Positions 1 through 7,795 of a DNA stretch of 32,205 nucleotides are shown here, in pieces. The stretch is from CAZXCQ01 sp964639275 (GTDB taxonomy: Bacteria > Desulfobacterota > DSM-4660 > Desulfatiglandales > Desulfatiglandaceae), in the NCBI GenBank assembly GCA_964639275.1, contig CAZXCQ010000031.1, positions 1 through 32,205 on the forward strand, written 5' to 3'. How positions within the stretch are numbered: position 1 is the first letter of the stretch; every line of letters begins with the position of its first letter. The notes below the pieces were generated by a model that searched no databases, was not told where the DNA came from, and was given only the letters and a program-made list of their open reading frames with translations. The translations under genes were made by a program, and so were the position numbers.

Positions 1-322
1 GGGGGTAACCATATTCCGCCAGCCTGAATAAGCCGGACAGAGACCTTTCTGCCAAGACCCTTACCAGCGAGGGATTGCTTAATTTCCCCCCTCCCTTGAT
101 GATATCTTCATAGAAGATCTCGGGGCTGTCTTTTGACTCCACAACGCAACTGATGCCGCCCGCTGCCTGTAGGGTTGCCCCTCCCACAAGGGAGGTTTCT
201 TTGCTGATGATGGCGACCTTCACCCCTGATTTGACCGCTGATAGAGCTGCGATGGCGGCCGCTCCTCCACCGCCAATGATCAAGATATCCGTAATTACGT
301 GGTCAAGCTGGGCCTTCCTCAT
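1..322 (-). CDS. FAD-dependent fumarate reductase/succinate dehydrogenase-type flavoprotein, N-terminal part (cut by window edge)
   Basis: About 107 N-terminal residues are readable on the minus strand before the frame runs off position 1. A Rossmann FAD motif, DILIIGGGGAAAIAAL, lies near residues 12-27. It is followed by SKETSLVGGATLQAAGGIS, the segment that contacts FAD in the SdhA/FrdA/aspartate oxidase superfamily. At the usual histidyl-FAD position there is no His in an RSH context, so FAD is probably non-covalent. The ATG at 322 is preceded by GGAAG at 8 nt. The gene lies 65 nt downstream of the MmgE/PrpD gene on the same strand, so it is probably co-transcribed. The substrate-binding half is not in the window, so the reaction (enoate reduction, succinate-type oxidation or other) cannot be assigned. 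A second flavoprotein of this superfamily lies at 28658-30349. Confidence 0.85.
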   Translation of the reverse strand, partial: MRKAQLDHVITDILIIGGGGAAAIAALSAVKSGVKVAIISKETSLVGGATLQAAGGISCVVESKDSPEIFYEDIIKGGGKLSNPSLVRVLAERSLSGLFRLAEYGYP

Positions 323-387
323 AGGGCAATCTTCCGGGAAACAGCGATAGGGTTGGGGAGACTGAGATGTGCAAAATTTCTTACCAT

Positions 388-1773
388 CTAGCTGACGTAA
401 GTGTTAGGAAACCTATTTGAAAACTCGGATAAATTTGAAACCTCCTCCAGTTTAAAGATCAACTGTACCAGGTCTATGGCCGCCTCCTTTTTCAAGTGAT
501 TCGATGTGAGACGGCAAAACTTGTCCACCATACGTTCCCTATCGAGTGTGTAATTGGCCATATCCACCAGGTTTTGATCGCCGGTGATGACTTTGCCACC
601 CTTTAGTCTTAATTCTATCCTGGTATCGAGAAATTCCATTTCTTCGACGGCAGTACTCCCTACTTTTTTTGCCAGGTTCAAAAGCTCAGGATTATTCAAC
701 TTTGATAAGTAGCTATCAACGGTGAGATCACCGTAATTCAACACGGCTGCGATCGAAAACGGCTTACTCAAAACGGCCTGATCTATGGTGTTGAAGGGGC
801 CTTGATAGTCTCCCCCTGGATATTCCTTGTTTGAGGGTGCCACCCAGACATTGACTTCCTCGACCTCTTCCGGATCTATATTGTGTTGTTTCGCCAGGAC
901 AGTGATGATATCAACCCCGATCTGGTTGAAAAAGCATGTTGCATAAGGCTTAAATATATTCCTGGCGACCTCGAATTCCTTCCCCAGGGTCTCAATGATT
1001 TCCTTTTTACTGGCGATGATCTCGGATCTCAGACCCGGTCCCCCGAAACATGCAAAGAAGCCCCGTTCCCCCTCCAGGGTCTCCGGCGCACCCGGGGCTC
1101 CGTTTTTCGCGAGCGTCGCGGCCATAAAACCGTTTCTTATGGCAACACCGTTTTGGAACCGCCACTCCATGGAGCCCGTATTGGAAGCCTGGAGAAGTCC
1201 GCATGAGAAGTTTGCCGCTAAAGCGATTGCGTTGTGTAATTGCTCACGGGTGAGGCCCATTAGTCTTCCAAAAGCCATAGCAGCGGCAAAGGGCCCGAAG
1301 ACCGGACTGCCACGAAATCCACGGCTAACAATGAGTTGTCCCGATCTTGCACTAATTCTTCCGGCAACTTCATAGGCTGCTGCAATGGCCGTCAAGAGAT
1401 CTTTTCCCCCTTTTCCCTCTCGCTCCGCAGTGGCAATTGCCGCAGGGAGGATCAGGGAGCCCATATGGCCCATGGTAGACTCTTGCGTGTCATCCTGAAG
1501 GATACTGTGCATAAGGAGACAGTTTGCCCACGCGGCACTTTCCAGGTCACTTTTTGCTCCATTGACCCACACGGTCGAGTTTCCTTCCTTTTTTATGTCT
1601 TTCCATACATCGAGGGCAATCTGAGATGATGGCAACCGCCACCCGGCAAAGGCGCATGCAATGCCATCAGCGATACTGATTTTCGCCTTTTCTACTGCTT
1701 CGGCCGGTAGCCGATCAAAAGAAAGTTCATAAACAAAATCCGATAAAATCTCACTCAATGTTTTCTCGGCCAT
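388..1773 (-). CDS. MmgE/PrpD family protein (methylcitrate dehydratase / cis-aconitate decarboxylase / epimerase superfamily)
   Basis: A 461-residue protein with the family's usual length and two-part organisation: a helical domain, then a lid domain from about residue 270. Family members act on substituted di- and tricarboxylates: 2-methylcitrate dehydratase, cis-aconitate decarboxylase (IRG1/CAD) and iminodisuccinate epimerase. The acidic cluster D94-D95 and H103 matches the family active-site region, and K275 in the KPY motif matches the family lysine. By my hand alignment to IRG1, the position of its H277 is Cys280 and its Y318 corresponds to Phe339 (SKPF). Activity therefore probably differs from decarboxylation. 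The start is fixed by GAGGAGG 5 nt before the ATG. A palindromic repeat ends 26 nt upstream of the start. The gene follows a CoA-transferase-family gene, which suggests a carboxylic acid substrate, but the exact reaction is open. Confidence 0.85.
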   Translation of the reverse strand: MAEKTLSEILSDFVYELSFDRLPAEAVEKAKISIADGIACAFAGWRLPSSQIALDVWKDIKKEGNSTVWVNGAKSDLESAAWANCLLMHSILQDDTQESTMGHMGSLILPAAIATAEREGKGGKDLLTAIAAAYEVAGRISARSGQLIVSRGFRGSPVFGPFAAAMAFGRLMGLTREQLHNAIALAANFSCGLLQASNTGSMEWRFQNGVAIRNGFMAATLAKNGAPGAPETLEGERGFFACFGGPGLRSEIIASKKEIIETLGKEFEVARNIFKPYATCFFNQIGVDIITVLAKQHNIDPEEVEEVNVWVAPSNKEYPGGDYQGPFNTIDQAVLSKPFSIAAVLNYGDLTVDSYLSKLNNPELLNLAKKVGSTAVEEMEFLDTRIELRLKGGKVITGDQNLVDMANYTLDRERMVDKFCRLTSNHLKKEAAIDLVQLIFKLEEVSNLSEFSNRFPNTYVS

Positions 1774-1799
1774 CTGATCCTCCTCACCTTATCTATTTC

Positions 1800-1893
1800 G
1801 TAACACTTTAGTTTTTTGAAAGCCGGGCAATGGGGATTCGGAATCCCCATTCCCCGGCTCAAGTATCATTTTTGAAAAAGGCTAAATTGATAC
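1800..1893 (+). repeat. Palindromic intergenic repeat, copy 1 (94 bp)
   Basis: The copy starts GTAACACTTTAG and ends GCTAAATTGATAC, so its termini are imperfect inverted repeats. The centre is a near-perfect palindrome built on GGGGATTC/GAATCCCC flanked by GCCGGG and CCCGGC-like arms. It begins 2 nt after the stop codon of the CoA-transferase gene and ends 26 nt before the PrpD-family start codon. On RNA it would fold into one long hairpin between the two genes. Related copies lie near 16.6, 23.1, 26.2, 27.2 and 32.1 kb. Confidence 0.9.
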
Positions 1894-1894
1894 T

Positions 1895-3376
1895 CTATTT
1901 CTTCATGGAGCCATTTTTTAAGAACCGCTTGTGGAGGGAAAAGGCTTCTTCCAATAAATGCGGTTCATGTCCGCCTCCCTCCCTGCTGGCCCTTTCAAAG
2001 TATTCTCTAAGAATGGGACGATATTCAGGGTGGGAGCAGGAGTCTATGATCTTTACAGCCCGTCCCACCGGCGGGGTTCCTCTTAAGTCCGCTAATCCCT
2101 GTTCAGTCACTACAATGTCTACGCCGTGTTCGGGGATATCCACGTGCGATACCATCGGCACAATGGAAGAGATATTCCCGTTCTTGGCAGTTGAAGGCAA
2201 AAGGATCACCGAGAGATAGGCGTTCATTGCAAATTCGCTCACCCCACCCACGCCGCTCACCACATCGCCATTCATGATGTGGCTCGAGTTGGCATGGCCG
2301 TAAATGTCGACCTCGATCGCGCTATTCAGGGCAAGAAGCCCGAGCCTCATGATGACCTCGGGGCAGTCGGTGATTTCCACGGGTCTTATAACAATATGCT
2401 TTTTGTATCGATCAAGATTCTTGAGGAATTTTTGTTCCCCCCGCGAAGAGAGGTGTAGGCCGGAGCCTGTGGCAGCTCTTATCTTGCCATGATCGATAAG
2501 ATCAAGGATCTGATCATTGAGGATGGCTGAATAGAACTCCAGATCGCTAAATTGAGAGTGTCCCAGGTCGTCAAGGATAGCCATGGGGATTCTTCCCAAT
2601 CCGATTTCGATGGGCAGCAGGCTTTTGGGAAGCCTGCCTGCGGCAACCTCCTGCCGCAAGAAGTCCATTAGATTATTGCTGATCCTTTTGCTTATGTCGT
2701 CGATCTGAGCATCTGATTTTATGGATTCGGGGAGTGTCGAAGGAACAATACAGAGTATTTTCTCAGGATTCAAAGGGATATGCGACGTTCCAATTCTGTC
2801 GTTGACCTTTGTGATGGGAATTATTTTTTTGTGTGGGGGAACTTCTGGCATGTAAATATCGTGCAACCCCTCTATCTCCAGGGGGTAATATGTATTGAGC
2901 TGGATGATCACGTGCCTTGCGGCCTGAACAAAATTGGGCATATCCGCAAGACGATAAGAAGGAATCAAGTTTCCTTCCTCACTGATACCCACTGCCTCAA
3001 CAATGGCAAGATCCAGGGGCCCCAGTTCGCCACCCCGAATTCCCTGATATAAAAAACCAAGACGTGTGTCCATATACTCGACATGTCTTGTGTTTATCGA
3101 TTTTCTGAGTACGGTTTGTTGACCGATCCTTTGTTTGATTGCTCCCAGGTCGCCAAGGGTGCGGTCAGCTCGCACCTCATATACCCCGGACCAGAGGCTG
3201 ATCCGAAAGTCCTTATCCCTTTTCGCCTTTCTTTCCAGTGCGCTACAAATGGGGATCAAGTCGCTGGACACGCCAACGGACATCCCACTTTTTATCCAAT
3301 CAACTGCCTTATCTGCCTCTACAACCTTTTCGAGCAGTCTCTTGCATCTGATTCTTTTACCTACTTCAGACTCCAT
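1895..3376 (-). CDS. Acetyl-CoA hydrolase/transferase family protein, ScpC-like, lacking the catalytic Glu
   Basis: A 493-residue protein collinear by eye with E. coli ScpC (propionyl-CoA:succinate CoA-transferase, about 492 residues). Matches run through VDIYGHANSSH, SIVPMVSHVDIPEH, VVTEQGLADLRG and the C-terminal LHKR...GSM tail. Enzymes of this class form a glutamyl-CoA thioester on a Glu in a Y-[ST]-E-[VM] motif. Here the motif reads FYSAIL and the codon at 2527-2525 is GCC, so residue 284 is Ala. The fold and CoA-binding GSG motif near residue 304 remain. The protein may use another nucleophile, act as a hydrolase, or have a binding role. The start is supported by AGGA 4 nt before the ATG. 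The gene lies 6 nt downstream of an MBL gene and is probably in the liv operon. Family assignment is sure; CoA-transfer activity is doubtful. Confidence 0.88.
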   Translation of the reverse strand: MESEVGKRIRCKRLLEKVVEADKAVDWIKSGMSVGVSSDLIPICSALERKAKRDKDFRISLWSGVYEVRADRTLGDLGAIKQRIGQQTVLRKSINTRHVEYMDTRLGFLYQGIRGGELGPLDLAIVEAVGISEEGNLIPSYRLADMPNFVQAARHVIIQLNTYYPLEIEGLHDIYMPEVPPHKKIIPITKVNDRIGTSHIPLNPEKILCIVPSTLPESIKSDAQIDDISKRISNNLMDFLRQEVAAGRLPKSLLPIEIGLGRIPMAILDDLGHSQFSDLEFYSAILNDQILDLIDHGKIRAATGSGLHLSSRGEQKFLKNLDRYKKHIVIRPVEITDCPEVIMRLGLLALNSAIEVDIYGHANSSHIMNGDVVSGVGGVSEFAMNAYLSVILLPSTAKNGNISSIVPMVSHVDIPEHGVDIVVTEQGLADLRGTPPVGRAVKIIDSCSHPEYRPILREYFERASREGGGHEPHLLEEAFSLHKRFLKNGSMKK

Positions 3377-3382
3377 CTTTTC

Positions 3383-4222
3383 CTATTTTACCTGATCGAA
3401 AGCCCTCAGGGCGCCATAGGTAATAAGCCTCTTGTTGTAACCCTCCTCTTCATCGGGTCTTGGCAGATAGGAGAGCATGCGGTCGATCAGACGCTGGGCG
3501 ACCTCTTCCTTTTTTATGCCAGCCTTTTTCAACTGTTTAATGGATTGAAGCATCTCCTCAAAATAATTGCGCTGTCGGGTTGCCATTTCCCTGCCTGCCA
3601 CTTCACCATGTCCCGGCACGATGGTCTCCAGCTCCATCTCCTCAATCCTATTCAATATGCTTATCCATTGATCGAATCTTGCAGTCACCATGCCCGGATG
3701 ACAATTATTCTCTAATATATCCCCCGCAAAAAGGACTTTGTCCGAAGGAATATATACCAGGATGGAATCTGATGAATGACCGCCGCCGAACCGTAGTTGA
3801 ATCTCCACATCACCTAGGCATAGGTTTAGCTCATCGGGGAAGGTGATTTGAGGGGTGATGATATTGACCTTACCGAACCTCTTCTCCCAGTTTTCCAGAA
3901 GTTCCGGCCAAAACATGGCCACGTCTTTCTTCAGGTTTTCTTCATCAGTATAAAACTGAAACCCGCGGGGCGCATTTTTATGAGCAATGGTCCGGTGGGT
4001 TAAGAAACAATTACCCAACATATGATCAAAGTGACAATGCGTATTAATAAGATATACGATCCCCTTATCATTAATTTCTCTAACCGCCTCAGACCATTTT
4101 ATGGAATCGTCGGGTAAAAAAGGGCTATCCACAAGGACCGCACCCGCCTGTGTTGAAATAAATCCCACATTAGGAACCAGGAAATCAGTTTCTACATAGA
4201 TATTATTAGAAATCCGTTGCAT
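3383..4222 (-). CDS. Metallo-beta-lactamase-fold hydrolase (MBL paralogue A)
   Basis: A 279-residue MBL-fold protein. The first metal motif, THCHFDH, is at residues 61-67 (H62, H64, D66, H67). Later ligands appear as the GGGHSSDS histidine, the bridging Asp in FAGDIL and the final His in VPGHGEV. Such proteins are hydrolases of the glyoxalase II/lactonase/thioesterase type; the substrate is not readable from sequence. I place the start at the ATG at 4222, which has GAAGG 5 nt upstream. An in-frame extension to 4282 would run into livF and has no family character. The gene sits between livF (23 nt upstream) and the CoA-transferase-family gene (6 nt downstream), so a thioester- or lactone-opening role in the same pathway is plausible. 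No signal peptide is seen. Confidence 0.88.
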   Translation of the reverse strand: MQRISNNIYVETDFLVPNVGFISTQAGAVLVDSPFLPDDSIKWSEAVREINDKGIVYLINTHCHFDHMLGNCFLTHRTIAHKNAPRGFQFYTDEENLKKDVAMFWPELLENWEKRFGKVNIITPQITFPDELNLCLGDVEIQLRFGGGHSSDSILVYIPSDKVLFAGDILENNCHPGMVTARFDQWISILNRIEEMELETIVPGHGEVAGREMATRQRNYFEEMLQSIKQLKKAGIKKEEVAQRLIDRMLSYLPRPDEEEGYNKRLITYGALRAFDQVK

Positions 4223-4244
4223 GAGTGCCTTCTCGATCTCTGCC

Positions 4245-4946
4245 TTACATCCCCAAATAGGTCTTGGCCAGATTGGGGTCATTCATAATCTCGGATACTT
4301 CTCCACTAAAGGTTGTCACCCCGTGATCAAAGACATACACGCTATCAGCCAGGTCTACAATGAGATCGATATCTCCTTCAACCATGAGGACCGACATCCC
4401 CGATTTTTTGATATCCCTGACAGCTTCTTCCACCTCATCGACAATGACCGGGGCCAAACCCAAAGAGGGCTCATCGATAAGGAGCAATGCGGGGTCAGCC
4501 ATAAGCGCCCTTCCAATGCTCATCATCTGTTGTTCTCCCCCGGATAGGGTCATTGCCAATTGGTTTTTCCTGTTGTCAAGTACAGGGAAGATTTCAAAAA
4601 TCTCTTCGAGGCGAGCCTTAAGCCTGGAACTTGGAAGGACATATCCGCCCACCAACAGGTTTTCCAGTACGGTCATTTCAAGAAATGGTTTCCTCCCTTC
4701 CGGGCAGTGGGCAATGCCCATTCTTGCTACCTTGTGAGCGCTATATTTGAGAAGCGATTCTCCATTGAAGATTAGTGTCCCCTTAGTGGGATCCACCAGC
4801 CTCGATATGGTCTTGAGTAGTGTCGTTTTCCCAGCGCCATTAGGCCCGATGACTGCTGTCAATCCTTTATCAGGTACCATGACATCTATACTTTCCAGGG
4901 CCAGTGCGTGGCCGTAATAAACTGTCAAATCTTTTACCTCAAGCAT
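4245..4946 (-). CDS. livF: Branched-chain amino acid-type ABC transporter ATPase LivF
   Basis: A 233-residue ABC ATPase that energises import through LivH/LivM on the cytoplasmic side. Walker A is GPNGAGKTT, the signature is TLSGGEQQMMSIGRAL, and Walker B is LLLIDEPSLGLAP, a typical LivF reading. Length matches the family's usual 233-237 residues. The ATG at 4946 overlaps the LivG stop by 8 bp (ATGCTTGA), and a GGAGGAGG tract lies upstream inside livG. A TTG at 4970 is a less likely start. Position last in livK-H-M-G-F order is classical. The imported substrate is probably an organic acid or amide related to the surrounding genes, because this transporter class also imports non-amino-acid ligands. 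Confidence 0.95.
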   Translation of the reverse strand: MLEVKDLTVYYGHALALESIDVMVPDKGLTAVIGPNGAGKTTLLKTISRLVDPTKGTLIFNGESLLKYSAHKVARMGIAHCPEGRKPFLEMTVLENLLVGGYVLPSSRLKARLEEIFEIFPVLDNRKNQLAMTLSGGEQQMMSIGRALMADPALLLIDEPSLGLAPVIVDEVEEAVRDIKKSGMSVLMVEGDIDLIVDLADSVYVFDHGVTTFSGEVSEIMNDPNLAKTYLGM

Positions 4947-5685
4947 TTGATCTGGACCACCTCCTCCCAAGATAGGCCTTTAGCACCCGATCATCTTTCG
5001 AAATTTCCTCAGGGCTCCCATCGGCGATCATCTCCCCGTAGTAAAGCACGACAACGCGATTTACAAGCTTCATCAGTTCCCGTAACTTGTGTTCAACAAT
5101 CATCAGTGTCAGGCCTTTACCAATCAAGCCGGTCAATATGTGACTTGCCGACTCGATTTCAGTGGCTGACAGCCCGGCGAACGGCTCGTCCAGCAAAAGC
5201 AATTCAGGAGAGGCCCCCTGAGCTCGACCAAGCTCCAGAAGCTTTTGATTTCCATACCCCAAAAGGGAGGCCAGCTGGTATTGATAGGCACTCAATTTTA
5301 CTCCTTTTAGGATCTGTTGGATAAATTCTTTATTGGATATCGACAGATTCTGGATTCTACTTTTATTAAACAAGGTTCCCACTGCAACATTATCGTGGAC
5401 AGTCAGTTGTTTAAAAGGTCTGGGGATCTGGAAAGTCCTGATCATCCCCATCTCGGCCAGCCTATTTGGAGTTGCCCGGGTGATGTCCTTCCCCCTAAAA
5501 GTCACGGATCCAGAACTGCAATGGTAAAAACCCGTCACAACGTTAAATAAGGTCGTTTTACCTGCGCCGTTTGGGCCAATGAGTCCCAGTACCTCTCCCT
5601 TTTTGACCTCAAAGGTAACGTTATTGAGGGCCCGTAGTTTTCCAAATTGCTTGGATACATTCTCTACCTTAAAGAAATCACTCAT
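4939..5685 (-). CDS. livG: Branched-chain amino acid-type ABC transporter ATPase LivG
   Basis: A 248-residue ABC ATPase. Walker A is GPNGAGKTTLFN and Walker B is LLLLDEPFAGLS, with the H-loop IVEHKL following. The signature segment reads LLGYGNQKLLELGRA, a variant of the usual LSYGQQRRLEIARAL, so the Ser and Gln of the loop are altered. The C-terminal extension ending after KAYLG is typical of LivG. The ATG at 5685 has GGAG 7 nt upstream and overlaps the LivM stop (ATGAGTGA). A longer in-frame reading to 5748 lies inside livM and was rejected. Translational coupling with livM and livF indicates a tightly linked transporter operon. Confidence 0.94.
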   Translation of the reverse strand: MSDFFKVENVSKQFGKLRALNNVTFEVKKGEVLGLIGPNGAGKTTLFNVVTGFYHCSSGSVTFRGKDITRATPNRLAEMGMIRTFQIPRPFKQLTVHDNVAVGTLFNKSRIQNLSISNKEFIQQILKGVKLSAYQYQLASLLGYGNQKLLELGRAQGASPELLLLDEPFAGLSATEIESASHILTGLIGKGLTLMIVEHKLRELMKLVNRVVVLYYGEMIADGSPEEISKDDRVLKAYLGRRWSRSNA

Positions 5686-6637
5686 GGTTATTCTCCAGGT
5701 CGTGTTTGTGTCTTGGCCTGCCCCATCGGTTCCATAATGATGCGACACCCCCCCACACCCCCGAGGGTGCTATCATTATAACGAACACGAGGACTGCTGC
5801 GTAAATGAGGTTTCGATACTCCGCCACCGGGCGCATGACCTCAAGCAAAACCGAAAACACGCCTGCCCCCAGGGCCGCACCAAATATGGTCCCAGTACCA
5901 CCAACAATCCCCATTATCACCACATCAAATGAACCCGTCATACCGAATATCTCGGGTCCAACATGCCCCATAAAGTAGAAACCGCATATGCCTGCAATAG
6001 TTGTAAAGAAGGCGCTGACTAGACACGCAATTAGCTTATATAGCGGGATATTGATGCCGACGGCGCGAGCGGTATTCTCATCCTCTCTGATACACTGCAG
6101 TGCCATTCCGATTCTCGATCTGACCAAGAGCCGCAATGTGATGATCGTAACGGCCATCAGTGCTATAGAAAAATAGTAGAGCGCCTCCCGGCTAAAGGCC
6201 CTGGGAATGCTCAAACCATAATCACCGCCAAATACCTTGATAAACGTCAATGTGATTCGATAAAAGACAAGGGGAAGGACAAAGCTTACCAAGGCAAAGT
6301 AAGCTGACCGGACGCGTATGGCCGGCAGGGCCATGAGCAATGAGGACAAGATACCGACGATAAGCCCGGCCAGAATAGCCACCGGTCGGCCCAGATTAGA
6401 ATTGAGCTCTACCAATGCAACGGTATAAGCTGCCATGCCAGCAAAAAACAACTGCCCGAAGTTCAGCATCCCTGTGTAGCCATTCAAAAGATCCCAGCTG
6501 ACCACATACACCACCCACAGGCAGGCTGAGGTTAGCAATCCGATGATATAGAAGTCATGATCCGTAAAGGGGACCACCAGACCCAGACCTATCGAAATAA
6601 TGGCCACTATTGGTATTAGAGTATGTTTCATTGTCAT
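5678..6637 (-). CDS. livM: Branched-chain amino acid-type ABC transporter permease LivM
   Basis: A 319-residue inner-membrane permease with eight or more hydrophobic segments. It begins HTLIPIVAIISIGLGLVVPF and carries the LivM-typical YTGMLNFGQLFFAGMAAY segment near residue 55. The EAA-like coupling loop reads RIGMALQCIREDENTARAVGIN (about residues 175-196). Near residue 245, GIVGGTGTIFGAALGAG matches the conserved LivM loop. The ATG at 6637 overlaps the LivH stop (ATGA), and a GGGGAG tract sits just upstream; an ATG at 6631 is an alternative with better spacing. It forms the translocation channel with LivH. Confidence 0.94.
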   Translation of the reverse strand: MTMKHTLIPIVAIISIGLGLVVPFTDHDFYIIGLLTSACLWVVYVVSWDLLNGYTGMLNFGQLFFAGMAAYTVALVELNSNLGRPVAILAGLIVGILSSLLMALPAIRVRSAYFALVSFVLPLVFYRITLTFIKVFGGDYGLSIPRAFSREALYYFSIALMAVTIITLRLLVRSRIGMALQCIREDENTARAVGINIPLYKLIACLVSAFFTTIAGICGFYFMGHVGPEIFGMTGSFDVVIMGIVGGTGTIFGAALGAGVFSVLLEVMRPVAEYRNLIYAAVLVFVIMIAPSGVWGGVASLWNRWGRPRHKHDLENNHE

Positions 6638-7494
6638 AGTCTCCCCTTCCCGAATAATCCTGAGGGTCTAAACATGAGCGTCAAGATCATAATGACAAAT
6701 GCGGCTGCCTCTTTAAGGGTAGGGGCAATAAGAAAGGCCGTGAGAAGGGTGGCATATGATACGATGGCTGCTGATACCAGGATTCCCCATATGGGACCCC
6801 CAAGTCCTGCTAGAATCGTCACGGTGAAAGCGGCAACCATCAGCTCCCAGCCAATGTCAGGAACTACGATTTGAAGAGGGGCAACAAGCACCCCGGCAAT
6901 ACCTGCCAGTGCCCCGGTTATGATGATCGTGATAAGAAAGATCTCCTCGCTATTAATTCCCGAAATTGAGGCAGTCTCACTGTCCTGGGTTACCGCCCTG
7001 ATGGCCCTTCCCGTCTTGGTCCGTTGCAAGAAAAGGACAAGAAAGGCGACCAGTGAAAAGGCCACCCCAACACTGAGTATTGCCTGGTTGGGAATCACCA
7101 CCCCTAATATATTGCTGGATCCTTTTATGATACTCGGCACGAACTTCGTGTGAGGACCCACGGTCAGGATGACAACCTGCTGTATTACATTAGCCAGTCC
7201 GGCAGTGAGCAATAATTGCGAAATATGGGGAGATTTAAGCAGTCTCCGTAGGAAGAACAGATAAATGATCAAAAGCAGCAGGGATGTTGCGGCAATACCT
7301 ACGAATATCGAAAAACCAAGGACCCAATTGAGACCTGTCACCATCAGGTATACTATATAGCAAGCGCTCATTATCACCATCCCGTGGCTTAGATTGAGGA
7401 CATTACAAACACCAAAGAGCAATGAAAAGCCTATGGCTATTAGGGAATTTAAGGCCGTCCAGATTATCCCATAGATGAAAATTGTCTGTAGCAC
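6634..7494 (-). CDS. livH: Branched-chain amino acid-type ABC transporter permease LivH
   Basis: A 286-residue polytopic membrane protein. The LivH N-terminal signature ALNSLIAIGFSLLFGVCNVLNLSHG is recognisable near residues 14-38. The coupling loop TKTGRAIRAVTQDSETASISGI is at about residues 160-181, and FTVTILAGLGGPIWGILVSA near 233 is family-typical. I use a GTG start at 7494 because GGAGG lies 6 nt upstream. The gene is separated from livK by 301 bp that contain a strong inverted repeat, unlike the overlapping livH-M-G-F junctions. livK expression may therefore be uncoupled from the permease genes, as in many liv operons where the binding protein is made in excess. Confidence 0.94.
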   Translation of the reverse strand: MLQTIFIYGIIWTALNSLIAIGFSLLFGVCNVLNLSHGMVIMSACYIVYLMVTGLNWVLGFSIFVGIAATSLLLLIIYLFFLRRLLKSPHISQLLLTAGLANVIQQVVILTVGPHTKFVPSIIKGSSNILGVVIPNQAILSVGVAFSLVAFLVLFLQRTKTGRAIRAVTQDSETASISGINSEEIFLITIIITGALAGIAGVLVAPLQIVVPDIGWELMVAAFTVTILAGLGGPIWGILVSAAIVSYATLLTAFLIAPTLKEAAAFVIMILTLMFRPSGLFGKGRL

Positions 7495-7795
7495 CGTAGT
7501 CCTCCCCGCGGAATATGCTCAAGGTTTTTATCAAATAGATCGATTTTTTCGGACCATGAGTAGACCCCGATGTTGCGAAAAATATCCATGGTTATAACAA
7601 CACACTCAATCGGATCGGGTGAATTCCAGTGCAACATCGGGGTAGATCAGAATCCGCATTTCTTATCAAGAGCTTCGAGACTAACCGGCCGTAGAGATAC
7701 CTAACGGATCAGTTCCGGGTTACCGGTGTCGCTGATTCCACAGACTGTCTCCGAAAGAAGATCCCCATAACCGGTTGTCATAAAGGATTAATATG
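7495..7795. other. livK-livH intergenic region with a 13-bp perfect inverted repeat
   Basis: This 301-bp stretch has no credible gene. It contains ACCCCGATGTTGC at 7564-7576 and its exact reverse complement GCAACATCGGGGT at 7631-7643, separated by 54 nt. In the livK-to-livH transcript this can form a stem with a large loop. There is no uridine tract after the stem, so it is not a classical intrinsic terminator. A role in 3'-end protection of livK mRNA or differential expression of livK over livHMGF is inference. Apart from the SD of livH near 7505, I see nothing else definite. Confidence 0.6.

Noticed and set aside
3083..3715. 210-codon plus-strand frame opposite the CoA-transferase and MBL genes
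   Set aside because: Antisense shadow of two well-supported genes; no motif or SD.
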